A DNA stretch of 64,000 nucleotides from Streptomyces antibioticus (lineage in GTDB: Bacteria; Actinomycetota; Actinomycetes; Streptomycetales; Streptomycetaceae), in assembly GCF_001514065.1 (NCBI RefSeq), contig NZ_KQ948430.1, positions 305,816-369,815 on the forward strand. The letters are read 5' to 3'. Positions 8,479 through 18,180 of the stretch are shown here, one piece after another (position 1 is the first letter of the stretch; every line of letters starts with the position of its first letter). The position numbers were made by a program, and so were the translations under genes. Under the pieces are notes generated by a model that worked only from the letters and a program-made list of their open reading frames with translations, was not told the DNA's origin and did no database searches.

Positions 8479-9990
8479 TCAGCCGCCCGAGAGGACCCTG
8501 ACCAGGTCTTCCGCCGTGCGACAGCGGTCCAGGAGCTCCTTGACGTGATTTCGCGTTCCGCGTAGTGGTTCCAGGGTTGGGACCCGCTGGAGGGAGTCGC
8601 GGCCCGGGAGGTCGAAGATGACGGAGTCCCAGGAGGCCGCGGCGACGTCGTCGGCGTACTGCTCCAGGCAGCGGCCTCGGAAGTAGGCGCGGGTGTCCTC
8701 CGGCGGCTTCGTACGGGCTCGCTCGACGTCCGCCTCGTCCAGGAGTCGCTTCATGCGGCCGCGGGCCGCGAGGCGGTTGTAGAGGCCCTTCTCGGCGCGC
8801 ACATCGGCGTACTGGAGGTCGAGGAGGTGAAGCTTCGCGGCGTCCCAGTCGAGGCCGTCACGGCGGCGGTAGCCCTCCATGAGCTCCCGCTTGGCCACCC
8901 AGTCGAGCTCACCTGCGAGGCTCATCGGGTCGTTCTCCAGGCGGTTGAGAGTGTCCTCCCAGCGTCCCAGGACGTCCTTGGTCTGCTCGTCGGCGTCGGC
9001 GCCGTAGCGCTCTTCCACGTACTTGCGGGAGAGCTCGAAGTACTCCATCTGGAGTTGCACCGCGGTGAGTGTCCGGCCGCTGCGGAGGGTGACCAGCCGT
9101 TGCAGAGTCGGGTCGTGGGAGACCTGGTGGAGGGTGCGGACGGGCTGGTCGACGGCCAGGTCGACGGCGATGAAGCCGTCCTCGATCATCGAGAGGACCA
9201 GGGCCGTGGTGCCCAGCTTCAGGTACGTCGAGATCTCCGACAGGTTCGCGTCGCCGATGATCACGTGCAGGCGGCGGTATTTCTCCGCGTCCGCGTGGGG
9301 CTCGTCCCGGGTGTTGATGATCGGGCGCTTCAACGTCGTCTCCAGGCCTACCTCGACCTCGAAGTAGTCGGCGCGCTGGCTGATCTGGAAGCCGTGTTCG
9401 TGGCCGTCCTGGCCGATGCCGACGCGGCCGGCGCCGGTGACGACCTGGCGGGAGACGAAGAAGGGGGTGAGGTGGCGCACGATGTCCGAGAAGGGGGTTT
9501 CCCGCTTCATCAGGTAGTTCTCGTGCGTGCCGTAGCTGGCGCCCTTGTTGTCGGTGTTGTTCTTGTAGAGGTGGATGGGCTGGGCCCCGGGGAGTGCGGC
9601 GGCGCGTTCGGCGGCTTCGGCCATGATGCGTTCGCCGGCCTTGTCCCAGAGGACGGCGTCGCGGGGGTTGGTGACTTCGGGGGCGCTGTATTCGGGGTGT
9701 GCGTGGTCGACGTAGAGCCTGGCGCCGTTGGTGAGGATGACGTTGGCGAGGCCGATGTCCTCGTCGGTGAGCTGGCTGGAGTCGGCGGCCTCGCGGGCGA
9801 GGTCGAAGCCTCGCGCGTCCCGTAGCGGGTTCTCCTCCTCGAAGTCCCAGCGGGCCCGGCGGGCCCGGTGCATCGCCGCCGCGTAGGCGTTGACGATCTG
9901 GGACGAGGTGAGCATGGCATTGGCGTTGGGGTGGCCGGGGACGGAGATCCCGTACTCCGTCTCGATGCCCATTACTCGCCGTACGGTCAT
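8479..9990 (-). CDS. dop: Depupylase/deamidase Dop
   Basis: A 503-residue PafA homologue that removes Pup from substrates and deamidates Pup ending in Gln. GIETEYG holds the metal-binding Glu, and [14 protein letters not shown] the catalytic Asp95. The segment about residues 40-80 ([17 protein letters not shown] and on) is the Dop-specific loop absent from PafA. The shared segments [20 protein letters not shown] and [18 protein letters not shown] are present. Because Pup here ends in GGE, depupylation rather than deamidation should be its main job. It is transcribed with pup and the proteasome genes, 189 bp upstream of pup and 245 bp downstream of arc. Confidence 0.96.
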   Translation of the reverse strand: MTVRRVMGIETEYGISVPGHPNANAMLTSSQIVNAYAAAMHRARRARWDFEEENPLRDARGFDLAREAADSSQLTDEDIGLANVILTNGARLYVDHAHPEYSAPEVTNPRDAVLWDKAGERIMAEAAERAAALPGAQPIHLYKNNTDNKGASYGTHENYLMKRETPFSDIVRHLTPFFVSRQVVTGAGRVGIGQDGHEHGFQISQRADYFEVEVGLETTLKRPIINTRDEPHADAEKYRRLHVIIGDANLSEISTYLKLGTTALVLSMIEDGFIAVDLAVDQPVRTLHQVSHDPTLQRLVTLRSGRTLTAVQLQMEYFELSRKYVEERYGADADEQTKDVLGRWEDTLNRLENDPMSLAGELDWVAKRELMEGYRRRDGLDWDAAKLHLLDLQYADVRAEKGLYNRLAARGRMKRLLDEADVERARTKPPEDTRAYFRGRCLEQYADDVAAASWDSVIFDLPGRDSLQRVPTLEPLRGTRNHVKELLDRCRTAEDLVRVLSGG

Positions 9991-10191
9991 GCGGCCCTCC
10001 TTGCCCGGCGGCGCCCTCGGTCGGGGGCGGCGCTCAAGTACCGCTGGCGCTCCGGTGCGTGTGCGGTGCCCGTCCCCGCACTGCGCGACTCGGCGGTACC
10101 GAAGAGCCTAGAACGGCTTTGCGCTGGTGGGGAGATCATTTGCGTCATTGCCTTGTGCGCCTGTGGTTGTGGCTGTGTCCTGGAAAACAGT

Positions 10192-10226
10192 CGGCTGCGG
10201 GTACCCGGTGAGGGCACCCGCAGCCG
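10192..10226 (-). terminator. Terminator downstream of arc
   Basis: CGGCTGCGGGT (10192-10202) and ACCCGCAGCCG (10216-10226) form an 11-bp stem. Read leftward after arc it is followed by ACTGTTTT; read rightward it is followed by CCCTGTTTTTT. It starts 9 bp past the arc stop, so dop probably has its own promoter in the following 200 bp. Confidence 0.85.
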
Positions 10227-10235
10227 CCCTGTTTT

Positions 10236-12002
10236 TTACAGGTACTGACCGGTGTTCGCCACCGTGTCGATGGAGCGTCCGGTGTCGGCGCCCTGCTTTC
10301 CGGTGATGAGGGTACGGATGTAGACGATCCGTTCGCCCTTCTTTCCGGAGATGCGGGCCCAGTCGTCCGGGTTGGTGGTGTTGGGGAGGTCCTCGTTCTC
10401 CTTGAACTCGTCCACGCAGGCCTGGAGGAGGTGGGAGACGCGGAGTCCCTTCTGGTTGTGGTCGAGGAAGTCCTTGATGGCCATCTTCTTGGCGCGGCCG
10501 ACGATGTTCTCGATCATGGCGCCGGAGTTGAAGTCCTTGAAGTAGAGGACTTCCTTGTCTCCGTTGGCGTAGGTGACTTCCAGGAAGCGGTTTTCCTCGG
10601 ATTCGGCGTACATGTGCTCGACGGCCGTCTGGATCATGCTCTGGACGGTCGTTTCCTTGCTGCCACCGTGCTCGCCGAGGTCGTCGGAGTGCAGGGGGAG
10701 GCGCTCGGTGAGGTACTTGGCGAAGATGTCCTTGGCGGCCTCGGCGTCGGGACGTTCGATCTTGATCTTCACGTCCAGGCGGCCGGGGCGCAGGATGGCG
10801 GGGTCGATCATGTCCTCGCGGTTGGAGGCGCCGATGACGACCACGTTCTGGAGGCCTTCCACGCCGTCGATCTCGGCGAGGAGCTGGGGGACGATGGTGT
10901 TCTCCACGTCCGAGCTGACGCCGGATCCGCGGGTGCGGAAGAGGGATTCCATCTCGTCGAAGAAGACGATGACGGGGGTGCCCGCGGAGGCCTTCTCACG
11001 GGCACGCTGGAAGACGAGGCGGATCTGCCGCTCGGTCTCGCCGACGTACTTGTTGAGGAGTTCGGGGCCCTTGATGTTGAGGAAGAAGCTCTTGCCCTGG
11101 GCTTGTCCGGTGACCTCGGCGACCTTCTTGGCCAGCGAGTTGGCGACGGCCTTGGCGATGAGTGTCTTGCCGCATCCGGGGGGTCCGTAGAGCAGGACGC
11201 CCTTGGGCGGGCGGAGTTCGTGCTCCCTGAACAGGTCCGGGTAGAGGTACGGCAGTTCGACCGCGTCGCGGATGGCTTCGATCTGGCCGCCGAGGCCGCC
11301 GATCTGTTCGTAGCCGATGTCGGGGACTTCTTCGAGGACGAGTTCCTCGACCTCGCTCTTGGGGACGATCTCGTAGACGTAGCCGGAGCGGGGTTCGAGC
11401 AGGAGGGCGTCGCCGGGGCGGATGGTGATGTCCAGCAGGGGCTCGGCGAGCCTCACCACCCTTTCCTCGTCGGTGTGCCCCTGCACGAGGGCGCGTTCGC
11501 CGTCCTCGAGGATCTCCTTGAGGGTGACGATGTCGCCGACGCTCTCGAACTCCATGGCCTCGACCACGTTGAGTGCTTCGTTGAGCATCAGTTCCTGGCC
11601 GCGCCGGAGTTCTTCGAGGTCGACGCTGGGGCTGACGTTCACCCGGAGTTTGCGTCCTCCGGTGAAGATGTCGGCGGTGCCGTCCTCGTTGGCTTGCAGG
11701 AAGACGCCGAAGCCGGCCGGGGGCTGTGCGAGCCGGTCGACTTCTTCCTTGAGGGCCACGATCTGGTCGCGGGCCTCGCGGAGCGTGTTCGCGAGTCGCT
11801 CGTTCTGGGCGGACACGCCGGCCAGATTGGTCTGCAACTCGACGATCCGCTCTTCGAGAATCCTCGTGTGCCGCGGAGAGTCGGCGAGCTTGCGTCGCAG
11901 GACGGCGATCTCCTGCTCAAGATAGGCAATCTGCCCGGCCGGGTCGTCGGACCCTCGTCCCGGGCGGATGCCGCGGTTCATGTCGTCGTCGTGGGCTGCC
12001 AC
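10236..12002 (-). CDS. arc: Proteasome-activating AAA ATPase Arc/Mpa
   Basis: A 588-residue hexameric unfoldase that recognises Pup and feeds tagged proteins to the 20S core. An N-terminal coiled coil (about residues 24-92) binds Pup. Two OB-like domains follow, then the AAA module with Walker A GPPGCGKT (273-280), Walker [11 protein letters not shown] and arginine-finger region RPGRLDVKI. The C-terminus GQYL is the penultimate-Tyr motif that docks into the alpha ring. The GTG at 12002 has GGAGGAGG about 8 nt upstream; a start at 12020 would lie upstream of that ribosome site. It is the first gene of the proteasome locus. Confidence 0.97.
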   Translation of the reverse strand: MAAHDDDMNRGIRPGRGSDDPAGQIAYLEQEIAVLRRKLADSPRHTRILEERIVELQTNLAGVSAQNERLANTLREARDQIVALKEEVDRLAQPPAGFGVFLQANEDGTADIFTGGRKLRVNVSPSVDLEELRRGQELMLNEALNVVEAMEFESVGDIVTLKEILEDGERALVQGHTDEERVVRLAEPLLDITIRPGDALLLEPRSGYVYEIVPKSEVEELVLEEVPDIGYEQIGGLGGQIEAIRDAVELPYLYPDLFREHELRPPKGVLLYGPPGCGKTLIAKAVANSLAKKVAEVTGQAQGKSFFLNIKGPELLNKYVGETERQIRLVFQRAREKASAGTPVIVFFDEMESLFRTRGSGVSSDVENTIVPQLLAEIDGVEGLQNVVVIGASNREDMIDPAILRPGRLDVKIKIERPDAEAAKDIFAKYLTERLPLHSDDLGEHGGSKETTVQSMIQTAVEHMYAESEENRFLEVTYANGDKEVLYFKDFNSGAMIENIVGRAKKMAIKDFLDHNQKGLRVSHLLQACVDEFKENEDLPNTTNPDDWARISGKKGERIVYIRTLITGKQGADTGRSIDTVANTGQYL

Positions 12003-12583
12003 GGTCCTCACCTCCTCCAAGGGGAGCTGGACGCTTCCAGACCCTACCTGGGTGGGTGTCGATTGAAACCCCTAGATCACCAACAGTGTCAAGGTGTGTC
12101 GTCGGTCACCCTGCGCTCTCCCTCACGCCGTCTGAATACCCAGTCAACGTGATTCAGAAGCCGACTGTTCCTGGGCAGGAGTGCTCGAAATCTTCCATGG
12201 CGGGGGTGAGTTGCGCGCAGCGCCGCCGGTCGGGGGCTCGTGGCGGCCGGTGATCGGGTCTTCGGTGCTTGTTTTCCGGGAGGTGGGGGTAGTGGGGCGG
12301 TGGCGGGGTGGTGCTGACGGAGCGTGTGCGGGTGGGTGGGCTGCGTCATGGCGGTGGCGGCCGGATCGGCGGTGGCCGGGCGGTGGCACGGGGGGCGCAC
12401 GGGTGTGGGGAGGGGGTGTCTCGACCGGTGCGCGACGCGTGGTCGAAGGGTTTTCGAGGGGTACTGCACCGGCACGCGATGCGGTGGGCGGGTCCGGCCG
12501 GCTTGGTCGGCGGCCGGGGGTTCGTAGGGTGGCGGGGGTAGGGTCGGGGGTGTTGAGCAGCGGAGGTGGCAGGAGACGTGAGC
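12003..12583. other. Intergenic region between arc and the ferredoxin gene
   Basis: About 580 bp of divergent upstream DNA. TTGACA occurs on the minus strand at 12087-12092, about 85 bp before arc, but no good -10 lies at the right spacing. The part from about 12250 to 12560 is extremely G-rich on the plus strand. Several open frames there have no family resemblance and I do not call them genes. Confidence 0.5.
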
Positions 12584-12883
12584 GTGCAGCAGGAGGCCGG
12601 GGTCGGCGGTGAGGCTCTGGAGGTCTGGATCGATCAGGATCTCTGTACCGGCGACGGCATCTGTGTCCAGTACGCGCCTGAGGTGTTCGAGCTGGACATC
12701 GACGGTCTGGCGTATGTGAAGGGCGCGGACGACGAGCTGCTGCAGTCCGCGGGTGCGTCGACGCCGGTGCCGCTGCCGTTGCTGACGGACGTGGTGGATT
12801 CGGCCAGGGAGTGCCCGGGCGAGTGCATTCATGTGCGCCGGGCGTCGGACGGGGTCGAGGTGTACGGGCCCGACGTGACGTGA
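12584..12883 (+). CDS. Small 3Fe-4S-type ferredoxin
   Basis: A roughly 100-residue acidic ferredoxin. Cluster ligands are in IDQDLCTGDGICVQYAPEVFEL (Cys-x5-Cys) and ARECPGECIHV (a Cys-Pro, plus a fourth Cys three residues on). This is the single-cluster pattern of Streptomyces ferredoxins that serve cytochromes P450 and other oxidoreductases. No P450 or reductase is adjacent, so its partner is unknown. GTG starts at 12566, 12578 and 12584 are possible; 12584 is chosen because AGGAG lies 8 nt upstream. It is convergent with the exported protein gene downstream. Confidence 0.85.
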   Translation: MQQEAGVGGEALEVWIDQDLCTGDGICVQYAPEVFELDIDGLAYVKGADDELLQSAGASTPVPLPLLTDVVDSARECPGECIHVRRASDGVEVYGPDVT

Positions 12884-12979
12884 GCGCGCGGGGGTGCCGG
12901 TCGGCGGTGTGGCCGCGGCCGGAAGGCTTGGTGTCGCTCTGTCAGTTGGCTGCGGCCGTGGTGGCGTGCTGAGCGGGGC

Positions 12980-13558
12980 TCAGACGCTCTGTGTGCCGGC
13001 CGGGGTGGAGCGCAGGAAGGTGCCGTTCTTCCACTGCCACTTCGCGCTGGTCTTCACGTCCGGGCAGCAACTGGGTACGGAGCCCGAGGAGTAGCCGAGG
13101 GTGTCGGCGAGGACGGTTCCGTCGGTGACAGTGAGGGTCTTGACGGTGGTGCGGTCCTTGGGGTCGATCAGGGTCGCCACGACGCGGGGCTTCTTGGCGT
13201 CGGCGGCCTGGGTGAGGACGTAGACGCCGTCGGGCGGGGTGCCCATGGGGGCGTCGCAGTGGACGACCGCGACGGTCTCGGGGCGGCCGTCGCCGTCGAG
13301 GTCGCCGGTGGCCTTCTTCACCACCAGGGCTTTGACGGGGCCGCAGTCGATCGGGAAGTCGACGTGGGCCGGGCTGGGGGCGGTGGCGGTGACGGGGGCC
13401 TTCTGCGACCGCGGGCCGGCGGCCTGGGCGGCGGTGGCCGGATTCGGCTGGAGGACCGAGGAGAGGGCCACGACGCCTGCCACGGCGGTGGCGGTGGCCA
13501 CCCAGTGGATGGGGCGGGTGTGCGTGTGAGCGAGTTCCGGAACCGCGGATTGCTGCAC
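12980..13558 (-). CDS. Putative exported protein of unknown function
   Basis: A 192-residue protein. An N-terminal signal or anchor segment, WVATATAVAGVVALSS at about residues 19-34, is followed by an Ala/Pro linker. The soluble part has KKATGDLDGDGRPETVAVVHC, resembling an FG-GAP/VCBS-type calcium-binding turn. Cysteines (VDFPIDCG, VVHCD, PSCCPD) could form disulfides outside the cell. GTG 13558 has GGGAG about 9 nt upstream; an upstream start at 13612 would add residues before the signal. I do not recognise a named family with confidence. Confidence 0.7.
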   Translation of the reverse strand: MQQSAVPELAHTHTRPIHWVATATAVAGVVALSSVLQPNPATAAQAAGPRSQKAPVTATAPSPAHVDFPIDCGPVKALVVKKATGDLDGDGRPETVAVVHCDAPMGTPPDGVYVLTQAADAKKPRVVATLIDPKDRTTVKTLTVTDGTVLADTLGYSSGSVPSCCPDVKTSAKWQWKNGTFLRSTPAGTQSV

Positions 13559-13689
13559 TAGGGGTGACTCCCGAGAGGGCTGTGGCGGTGGGGGTGTCCC
13601 GCATGGTGCCACACGTCACAGGGGAGTGGAACGGCGGGGTCGGTGGTTGTCGCACGGACCTCGGGATCCGAGGCGTCGGCAACGAAAAG

Positions 13690-13738
13690 GCGCCGCGCCC
13701 GAGTTCCGGAGCGGGTGTCGGGAACTCGGCCGCGGCGC
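13690..13738 (-). terminator. Terminator downstream of trmI
   Basis: GCGCCGCG (13690-13697) plus CCGAGTTCC (13699-13707) pair with GGAACTCGG (13721-13729) plus CGCGGCGC (13731-13738), giving a long stem with one internal mismatch. Read leftward it is followed by CTTTTCG, a short T-run. Confidence 0.8.
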
Positions 13739-13767
13739 GGTTGCGTTGTACGCGGTACGGGGCCGCC

Positions 13768-14670
13768 TCAGCGGCCGGAGCCTCCGTCGGCGTTGGGGCC
13801 GGCGTAGTCCTCGCCGTAGGCGCCCTTGGCGGGGCGGCGGCGGCGCATGGGCGGCTCGACGCCGTCGGCGAGGCGGCGGGCGGTGAGCAGGAAGCCGGTG
13901 TGGCCGATCATCCGGTGGTCCGGGCGGACGGCGAGGCCCTCGATGTGCCAGTTGCGGATCATCGACTCCCAGGCGGTCGGCTCGTTGAAGGAGCCGATCT
14001 CGCGGATGGACTCGACGGTCCGGGCGAGCTGGGTGGTGGTGGCGACGTAGCAGCACAGGATGCCGCCGGGGACGAGCGCCTTGGAGACGGCCTCCAGGCA
14101 TTCCCAGGGGGCGAGCATGTCGAGGATGACGCGGTCGACGTCGGTGTCGGACAGGTTGTCCTGGAGGTCGCCGACGGTGAGCTGCCAGGCGGGGTGGGGG
14201 CCGCCGAAGTAGCGCTCGACGTTCTGCTGGGCGATCTCTGCGAAGTCCTCGCGGCGCTCGTAGGAGTGCAGCATGCCCTGGTCGCCGATGGCGCGCAGCA
14301 GGAAGCTGCTGAGCGAGCCGGAGCCGACGCCGGCTTCGACGACGCGTGCGCCGGGGAAGATGTCGGCGAAGGCGAGGATCTGTCCCGCGTCCTTCGGGTA
14401 GACGACGGCTGCCCCGCGGGGCATGGACAGGACGTAGTCGGGGAGCAGGGGGCGCAGCGCGAGGTAGGCGACGTTCCCGGTGGTGCGGACAACGCTGCCC
14501 TCGGGAGCGCCGATCAGCTCGTCGTGGGGGAAGGAACCCTTGTGGGTGTGGAAGTTCTTTCCCTCTTCGAGCGTGAACGTGTAGTGGCGGCCCTTGGGGT
14601 CGGTCAGCTGAACCTGGTCCCCGACCTTGAAGGGCCCGCGCCTGCGGGCGGCACCGGTCGGTTCGGACAT
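13768..14670 (-). CDS. trmI: tRNA (adenine-58-N1)-methyltransferase TrmI
   Basis: A 300-residue SAM-dependent methyltransferase that methylates N1 of A58 in the T-loop of tRNA. The N-terminal small beta domain (FKVGDQVQLTDPKGRHYTF) precedes a Rossmann domain with motif I VVEAGVGSGSLSSFLL, then SYERREDFAEIAQQNV, and VDRVILDMLAPWECL as the catalytic-region motif. YPKDAGQILAFADIFPGARV is typical of actinobacterial TrmI. In Mycobacterium and Streptomyces this gene often lies near the proteasome locus, as here. It ends at a strong hairpin and starts 77 bp after the M50 peptidase stop. Confidence 0.94.
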   Translation of the reverse strand: MSEPTGAARRRGPFKVGDQVQLTDPKGRHYTFTLEEGKNFHTHKGSFPHDELIGAPEGSVVRTTGNVAYLALRPLLPDYVLSMPRGAAVVYPKDAGQILAFADIFPGARVVEAGVGSGSLSSFLLRAIGDQGMLHSYERREDFAEIAQQNVERYFGGPHPAWQLTVGDLQDNLSDTDVDRVILDMLAPWECLEAVSKALVPGGILCCYVATTTQLARTVESIREIGSFNEPTAWESMIRNWHIEGLAVRPDHRMIGHTGFLLTARRLADGVEPPMRRRRPAKGAYGEDYAGPNADGGSGR

Positions 14671-14747
14671 GTGAACAGACTACCGGCGTTTCGGAGGGCC
14701 GCCGACCACGAGGAAGTGCCGAGCACCCCTTTGGGAGAGCGGTGCTC

Positions 14748-16274
14748 TCAGCTCGGGCGGGCCATGGCCTTGACGAAGGCGCGCTCGACGTCTGCGGCGG
14801 ACAGGACGCCGTAGATCTCGCCGGTGTCCTCGACCACGAGGTATTCGGTGGCGGGGCTGGCGCGCAGGGCGTCGAGGAGGTCTTCCCCGGCCAGTTCCGC
14901 GGAGACGCGCATGCCGTCGGTGAGGTCCTGGGCGAGGCCGCTGACGGCGACCCAGGGGCGGCGGTGTTCGGGGACGCCGACGATGGCGGCCTCGCGGACG
15001 AGGGAGAGGGGTTCGCCGTCGGTGTCGACGACGACGAGGGCGCGGGCGCCGGCTTCGTTGGCGCGGCGCAGGGCTTCGGAGAGGGGGGTGTCGGTCTCGA
15101 CGGGGACGGCGCGGCGGGTGAGGTTGCGGGCGCGGAGTTCCGGGAGGTGTTCGCGCAGGCGGGCCATGCGGAGGCTGTTGCCGGCGCCGGTCCAGATGAT
15201 GGCGGCGAGGATCGCGGCGAGCAGGGCGTCCATGACGGTGTCCATGCCGACGTTGTCCTCGGCGTTGGAGCCGAGGGCTCCGGACTGGGTGAGCAGGGGG
15301 AGGCCGATGAGGACGGAGACGGCGAGGGCGCGGCCGACCCAGGCGGCGGCGATGGTGCCGCTCATGGGCTTGCCGGTGATCTTCCAGACGACGGCGCGGA
15401 GCATGCGGCCGCCGTCGAGGGGCAGGCCCGGCAGGAGGTTGAAGGCGGCCACGATGAGGTTGGAGATCATCAGGCCGGCGAGCAGGACGCCGGGGACGGT
15501 GCCGGGTTCGACGGGCTGGAGGGCGACGTAGAAGAGGCCGGCGAGGACGAGGGAGAGCAGGGGGCCGACGAAGGCCAGCACGAACTCGCGGCCGGGGGTC
15601 TCGGCTTCCTTCTCGATCTCGGAGACGCCGCCGAAGAACTGGAGCTGGATGCGGCGGACGGGGAGTTTGAAGCGGAGGGCGGCGACGGTGTGGGCGAGTT
15701 CGTGGACGAGGACGGAGGCGTAGAAGGCGACGGCGAAGAAGAGGGAGACGAGGTAGCGGGCGGCGCCGAGTTCGGGCAGGACGCGGTCGAGCTGTCCGCC
15801 GAACACCCAGGTGATGAGGGCGGCCACGAGGAACCAGCTGGGCGCGACGTACACGGGCACGCCGAAGGGGCGTCCCATGAGCAGTCCCCCGCCGGGGTCG
15901 CGCTGCCGCTGGGGCGGGCGGCCCTTGGTGGTGCCGGAGTGGGCGAGGGTGCGGTGGTCGTGGGCCGGGTCCTGGCCGTGGGGGGTGGGGGTGTTCGGCG
16001 TCGGGTGGTCCTGAACAGCGTCGGTGGCGTCGGGGACGGTGTGGTCGTCCGTCGCCGGGTCCTGGCGCTTCGTCTCGGTGTCCGTGGTGCTTGAGCTGCG
16101 CGGAGGCGTCGGCGCCTTTTCGTTCGGTGCCGTGTCCTCGGTGGGGCCGGTCGTGGGCTCGTCCCGCTCGCCCTCCCCCGTGGTGGGGTCGGCGGCCGGG
16201 GTCGTAGGGCCTGCCTGCTGGGCCGGCTCGTCGTTGCCGGACCGCGGCTGCCCGCTCCCGCCGCTCTCGTCCAC
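14748..16274 (-). CDS. Site-2-protease-like M50 membrane metallopeptidase with CBS domains
   Basis: A 508-residue membrane protease. Residues 1 to about 130 are a long hydrophilic Thr/Pro/Asp-rich tail. About six membrane segments follow, containing the zinc motif HELAHT and the second motif FNLLPGLPLDGGRML. The C-terminal part carries two CBS-like repeats (RAVPVETDTPLSEALRRA and ATEYLVVEDTGEIYGVLSAADV), which usually bind adenosyl ligands. Such proteins cut membrane-embedded substrates such as anti-sigma factors; the substrate here is unknown. GTG 16274 with GAGGGG 5 nt upstream is preferred over far longer open frames. It is divergent from the RecB-type nuclease and upstream of trmI. Confidence 0.88.
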   Translation of the reverse strand: MDESGGSGQPRSGNDEPAQQAGPTTPAADPTTGEGERDEPTTGPTEDTAPNEKAPTPPRSSSTTDTETKRQDPATDDHTVPDATDAVQDHPTPNTPTPHGQDPAHDHRTLAHSGTTKGRPPQRQRDPGGGLLMGRPFGVPVYVAPSWFLVAALITWVFGGQLDRVLPELGAARYLVSLFFAVAFYASVLVHELAHTVAALRFKLPVRRIQLQFFGGVSEIEKEAETPGREFVLAFVGPLLSLVLAGLFYVALQPVEPGTVPGVLLAGLMISNLIVAAFNLLPGLPLDGGRMLRAVVWKITGKPMSGTIAAAWVGRALAVSVLIGLPLLTQSGALGSNAEDNVGMDTVMDALLAAILAAIIWTGAGNSLRMARLREHLPELRARNLTRRAVPVETDTPLSEALRRANEAGARALVVVDTDGEPLSLVREAAIVGVPEHRRPWVAVSGLAQDLTDGMRVSAELAGEDLLDALRASPATEYLVVEDTGEIYGVLSAADVERAFVKAMARPS

Positions 16275-16448
16275 GGTGTCCCCTCGTTCGAAGCGTCTTC
16301 CGCGCCTGCCGGCGGAAGGGTCTCGGGGTCGATGGTATGCGGCGGTCGCGACGCGTTCCGCCCCGGCACCCCCTGTGTTTCCCGGGCTGTCGCGCGGTCC
16401 CGGCGGCGAGTGGGTCACTGTCAGTGGTGGGCCGTAAGGTCTGTGGGC

Positions 16449-17402
16449 ATGGAGACGAGCACCGAGGGCGCGGCGGAGGCCGCCGGCGGCGGGATCGCGG
16501 ACGTGGATCCGCCGGTCGTGGGCGAGCAGGCGGCGACGGCACAGGACGTGACGGTCATGGCCGAGGCGCGTGTCGCCATAGCGCCCGCGTCGCTGTCGCC
16601 GTCGCGGGCGAGCGACTTCATGCAGTGCCCGTTGCTGTACCGGTTCCGGGTGATCGACCGGTTGCCGGAGAAGCCGAGCGAGGCGGCGACGCGGGGCACT
16701 TTGGTGCATGCGGTGCTTGAGCGGCTGTTCGACGCACCGGCGGGTGAGCGGACGGCGCCGCGGGCGAAGTCGCTCGTTCCGGGGCAGTGGGACCGGTTGC
16801 GGGAGTCGCGGCCCGAGGTCGTGGAGCTGTTCGCCGACGATCCGGAGGGTGAGCGGCTGGCGCGGTGGCTCGGGGAGGCCGAGCAGCTGGTGGAGCGGTG
16901 GTTCAGTCTGGAGGATCCGACGCGGTTGGAGCCTGCCGAGCGGGAGTTGTTCGTCGAGGCGGAGCTGGAGTCCGGGCTGAAGCTGCGCGGGATCATCGAC
17001 CGGGTGGACGTGGCGCCCACGGGGGATGTGCGGATCGTCGACTACAAGACGGGCAAGGCGCCGCGGCCGGAGTATGCCGAGGGTGCGCTGTTCCAGATGA
17101 AGTTCTACGCGCTGGTGGTGTGGCGGCTGAAGCAGGTCGTGCCGCGGCGGTTGCAGCTGGTGTATCTCGGCAGCGGTGACGTGCTGACGTACGACCCCGT
17201 GCCGGCGGATCTGGAGCGGGTGGAGCGGAAGCTGCTGGCGCTGTGGGAGGCGATCCGGCTGGCGACGGAGACGGGCGACTGGCGGCCGCGGCCGACGAAG
17301 CTGTGCGGCTGGTGCGACCACCAGGCGCACTGCCCGGAGTTCGGCGGTACTCCCCCGCCGTATCCGCTGCCGGTGAGGGCGGCCGAGTCCGGCGGCGTGT
17401 AG
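16449..17402 (+). CDS. RecB-family PD-(D/E)XK nuclease with probable Fe-S cluster
   Basis: A 317-residue stand-alone nuclease domain. Motifs run PSRASDFMQCPLLYRFR, RGTLVHAVLERLF, the metal-binding GIIDRVD and IVDYKTGK (PD-(D/E)xK core), then QMKFYALVVW. One Cys in MQCP plus three in LCGWCDHQAHCPEF give the Cys-x(n)-Cys-x2-Cys-x5-Cys arrangement of AddB/Cas4-type 4Fe-4S nucleases. No helicase partner is adjacent. ATG 16449 starts METSTEG; AAGG lies 10 nt upstream. Confidence 0.9.
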   Translation: METSTEGAAEAAGGGIADVDPPVVGEQAATAQDVTVMAEARVAIAPASLSPSRASDFMQCPLLYRFRVIDRLPEKPSEAATRGTLVHAVLERLFDAPAGERTAPRAKSLVPGQWDRLRESRPEVVELFADDPEGERLARWLGEAEQLVERWFSLEDPTRLEPAERELFVEAELESGLKLRGIIDRVDVAPTGDVRIVDYKTGKAPRPEYAEGALFQMKFYALVVWRLKQVVPRRLQLVYLGSGDVLTYDPVPADLERVERKLLALWEAIRLATETGDWRPRPTKLCGWCDHQAHCPEFGGTPPPYPLPVRAAESGGV

Positions 17403-17440
17403 CAGGGCAGAATGGGGCCGGACTAGCGAAGGAGTGTCAC

Positions 17441-18112
17441 GTGGCCATCCGCGTCCTACTGGTCGACGACCAGCCGCTGCTGCGTACCGGCTTCCGGATG
17501 ATTCTGGAGGCGGAGCAGGACATCGCTGTGGTCGGTGAGGCCGGAGACGGCCTTCAGGCGCTCGACCAGGTGCGGGCGTTGCAGCCCGACGTGGTTCTCA
17601 TGGACATCCGTATGCCCCGGATGGACGGCGTCGAGGCGACCCGGCAGATCACCGGGCCCGGGCGGGACGGTCCGGCGAAGGTGCTGGTGCTGACCACGTT
17701 CGATCTCGACGAGTACGTGGTGGAGGCGCTGCGCGCGGGGGCCAGCGGGTTCCTGCTCAAGGACGCCCCCGCCAATGAGCTGGTGCAGGCGATCCGGGTG
17801 GTGGCCGCGGGTGAGGCGATGCTCGCGCCGAGCATCACGCGCCGGCTGCTCGACAAGTACGCCACGCATCTGCCGTCGGGTGACGAGCCGGTGCCGGACA
17901 CGCTGCACACGCTCACCGACCGTGAGGTGGAGGTGCTGAAGCTGGTGGCGCGGGGGTTGTCGAACGCGGAGATCGCGGCCGATCTGTTCGTCAGCGAGAC
18001 CACGGTGAAGACGCATGTGGGGCATGTGCTGACGAAGCTGGGGCTGCGGGACCGGGTACAGGCGGCGGTGTACGCGTACGAGAGCGGGCTGGTGCGTCCC
18101 GGCGCGCAGTAG
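17441..18112 (+). CDS. Orphan NarL/LuxR-type response regulator
   Basis: A 223-residue two-component regulator. The receiver domain has the acidic pair D9/D10 (LLVDDQP), the phospho-acceptor D55 (VVLMDIRMPRMDG), Thr in VLVLTTFD and Lys in GFLLKDAP. The C-terminal LuxR-type HTH is LTDREVEVLKLVARGLSNAE with SETTVKTHVGHVLTKLGL. GTG 17441 has AGGAG 6-7 nt upstream. No histidine kinase is encoded nearby, so the partner is elsewhere or the protein is atypical. It lies 38 bp after the RecB-type nuclease gene and ends at a perfect hairpin. Confidence 0.95.
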   Translation: MAIRVLLVDDQPLLRTGFRMILEAEQDIAVVGEAGDGLQALDQVRALQPDVVLMDIRMPRMDGVEATRQITGPGRDGPAKVLVLTTFDLDEYVVEALRAGASGFLLKDAPANELVQAIRVVAAGEAMLAPSITRRLLDKYATHLPSGDEPVPDTLHTLTDREVEVLKLVARGLSNAEIAADLFVSETTVKTHVGHVLTKLGLRDRVQAAVYAYESGLVRPGAQ

Positions 18113-18122
18113 CGGTAGCCGA

Positions 18123-18170
18123 CAACGGCAAAGGGCGCCCCCTCTCAGGAGGGGGCGCCCTTTGCCGTTG
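18123..18170. terminator. Bidirectional terminator with a perfect 22-bp stem
   Basis: The arms 18123-18144 and 18149-18170 are perfectly complementary around the loop TCAG. The core is GGGCGCCCCC/GGGGGCGCCC, flanked by AAA/TTT pairs. It separates the convergent response regulator and solute-binding protein genes, 10 bp from each stop. Confidence 0.92.
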
Positions 18171-18180
18171 CCGGGGCCGG

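Noticed and set aside
12181-12612. G-rich open frames upstream of the ferredoxin
   Set aside because: Low-complexity Gly/Arg/Trp products with no family resemblance and atypical composition for a gene; treated as non-coding.
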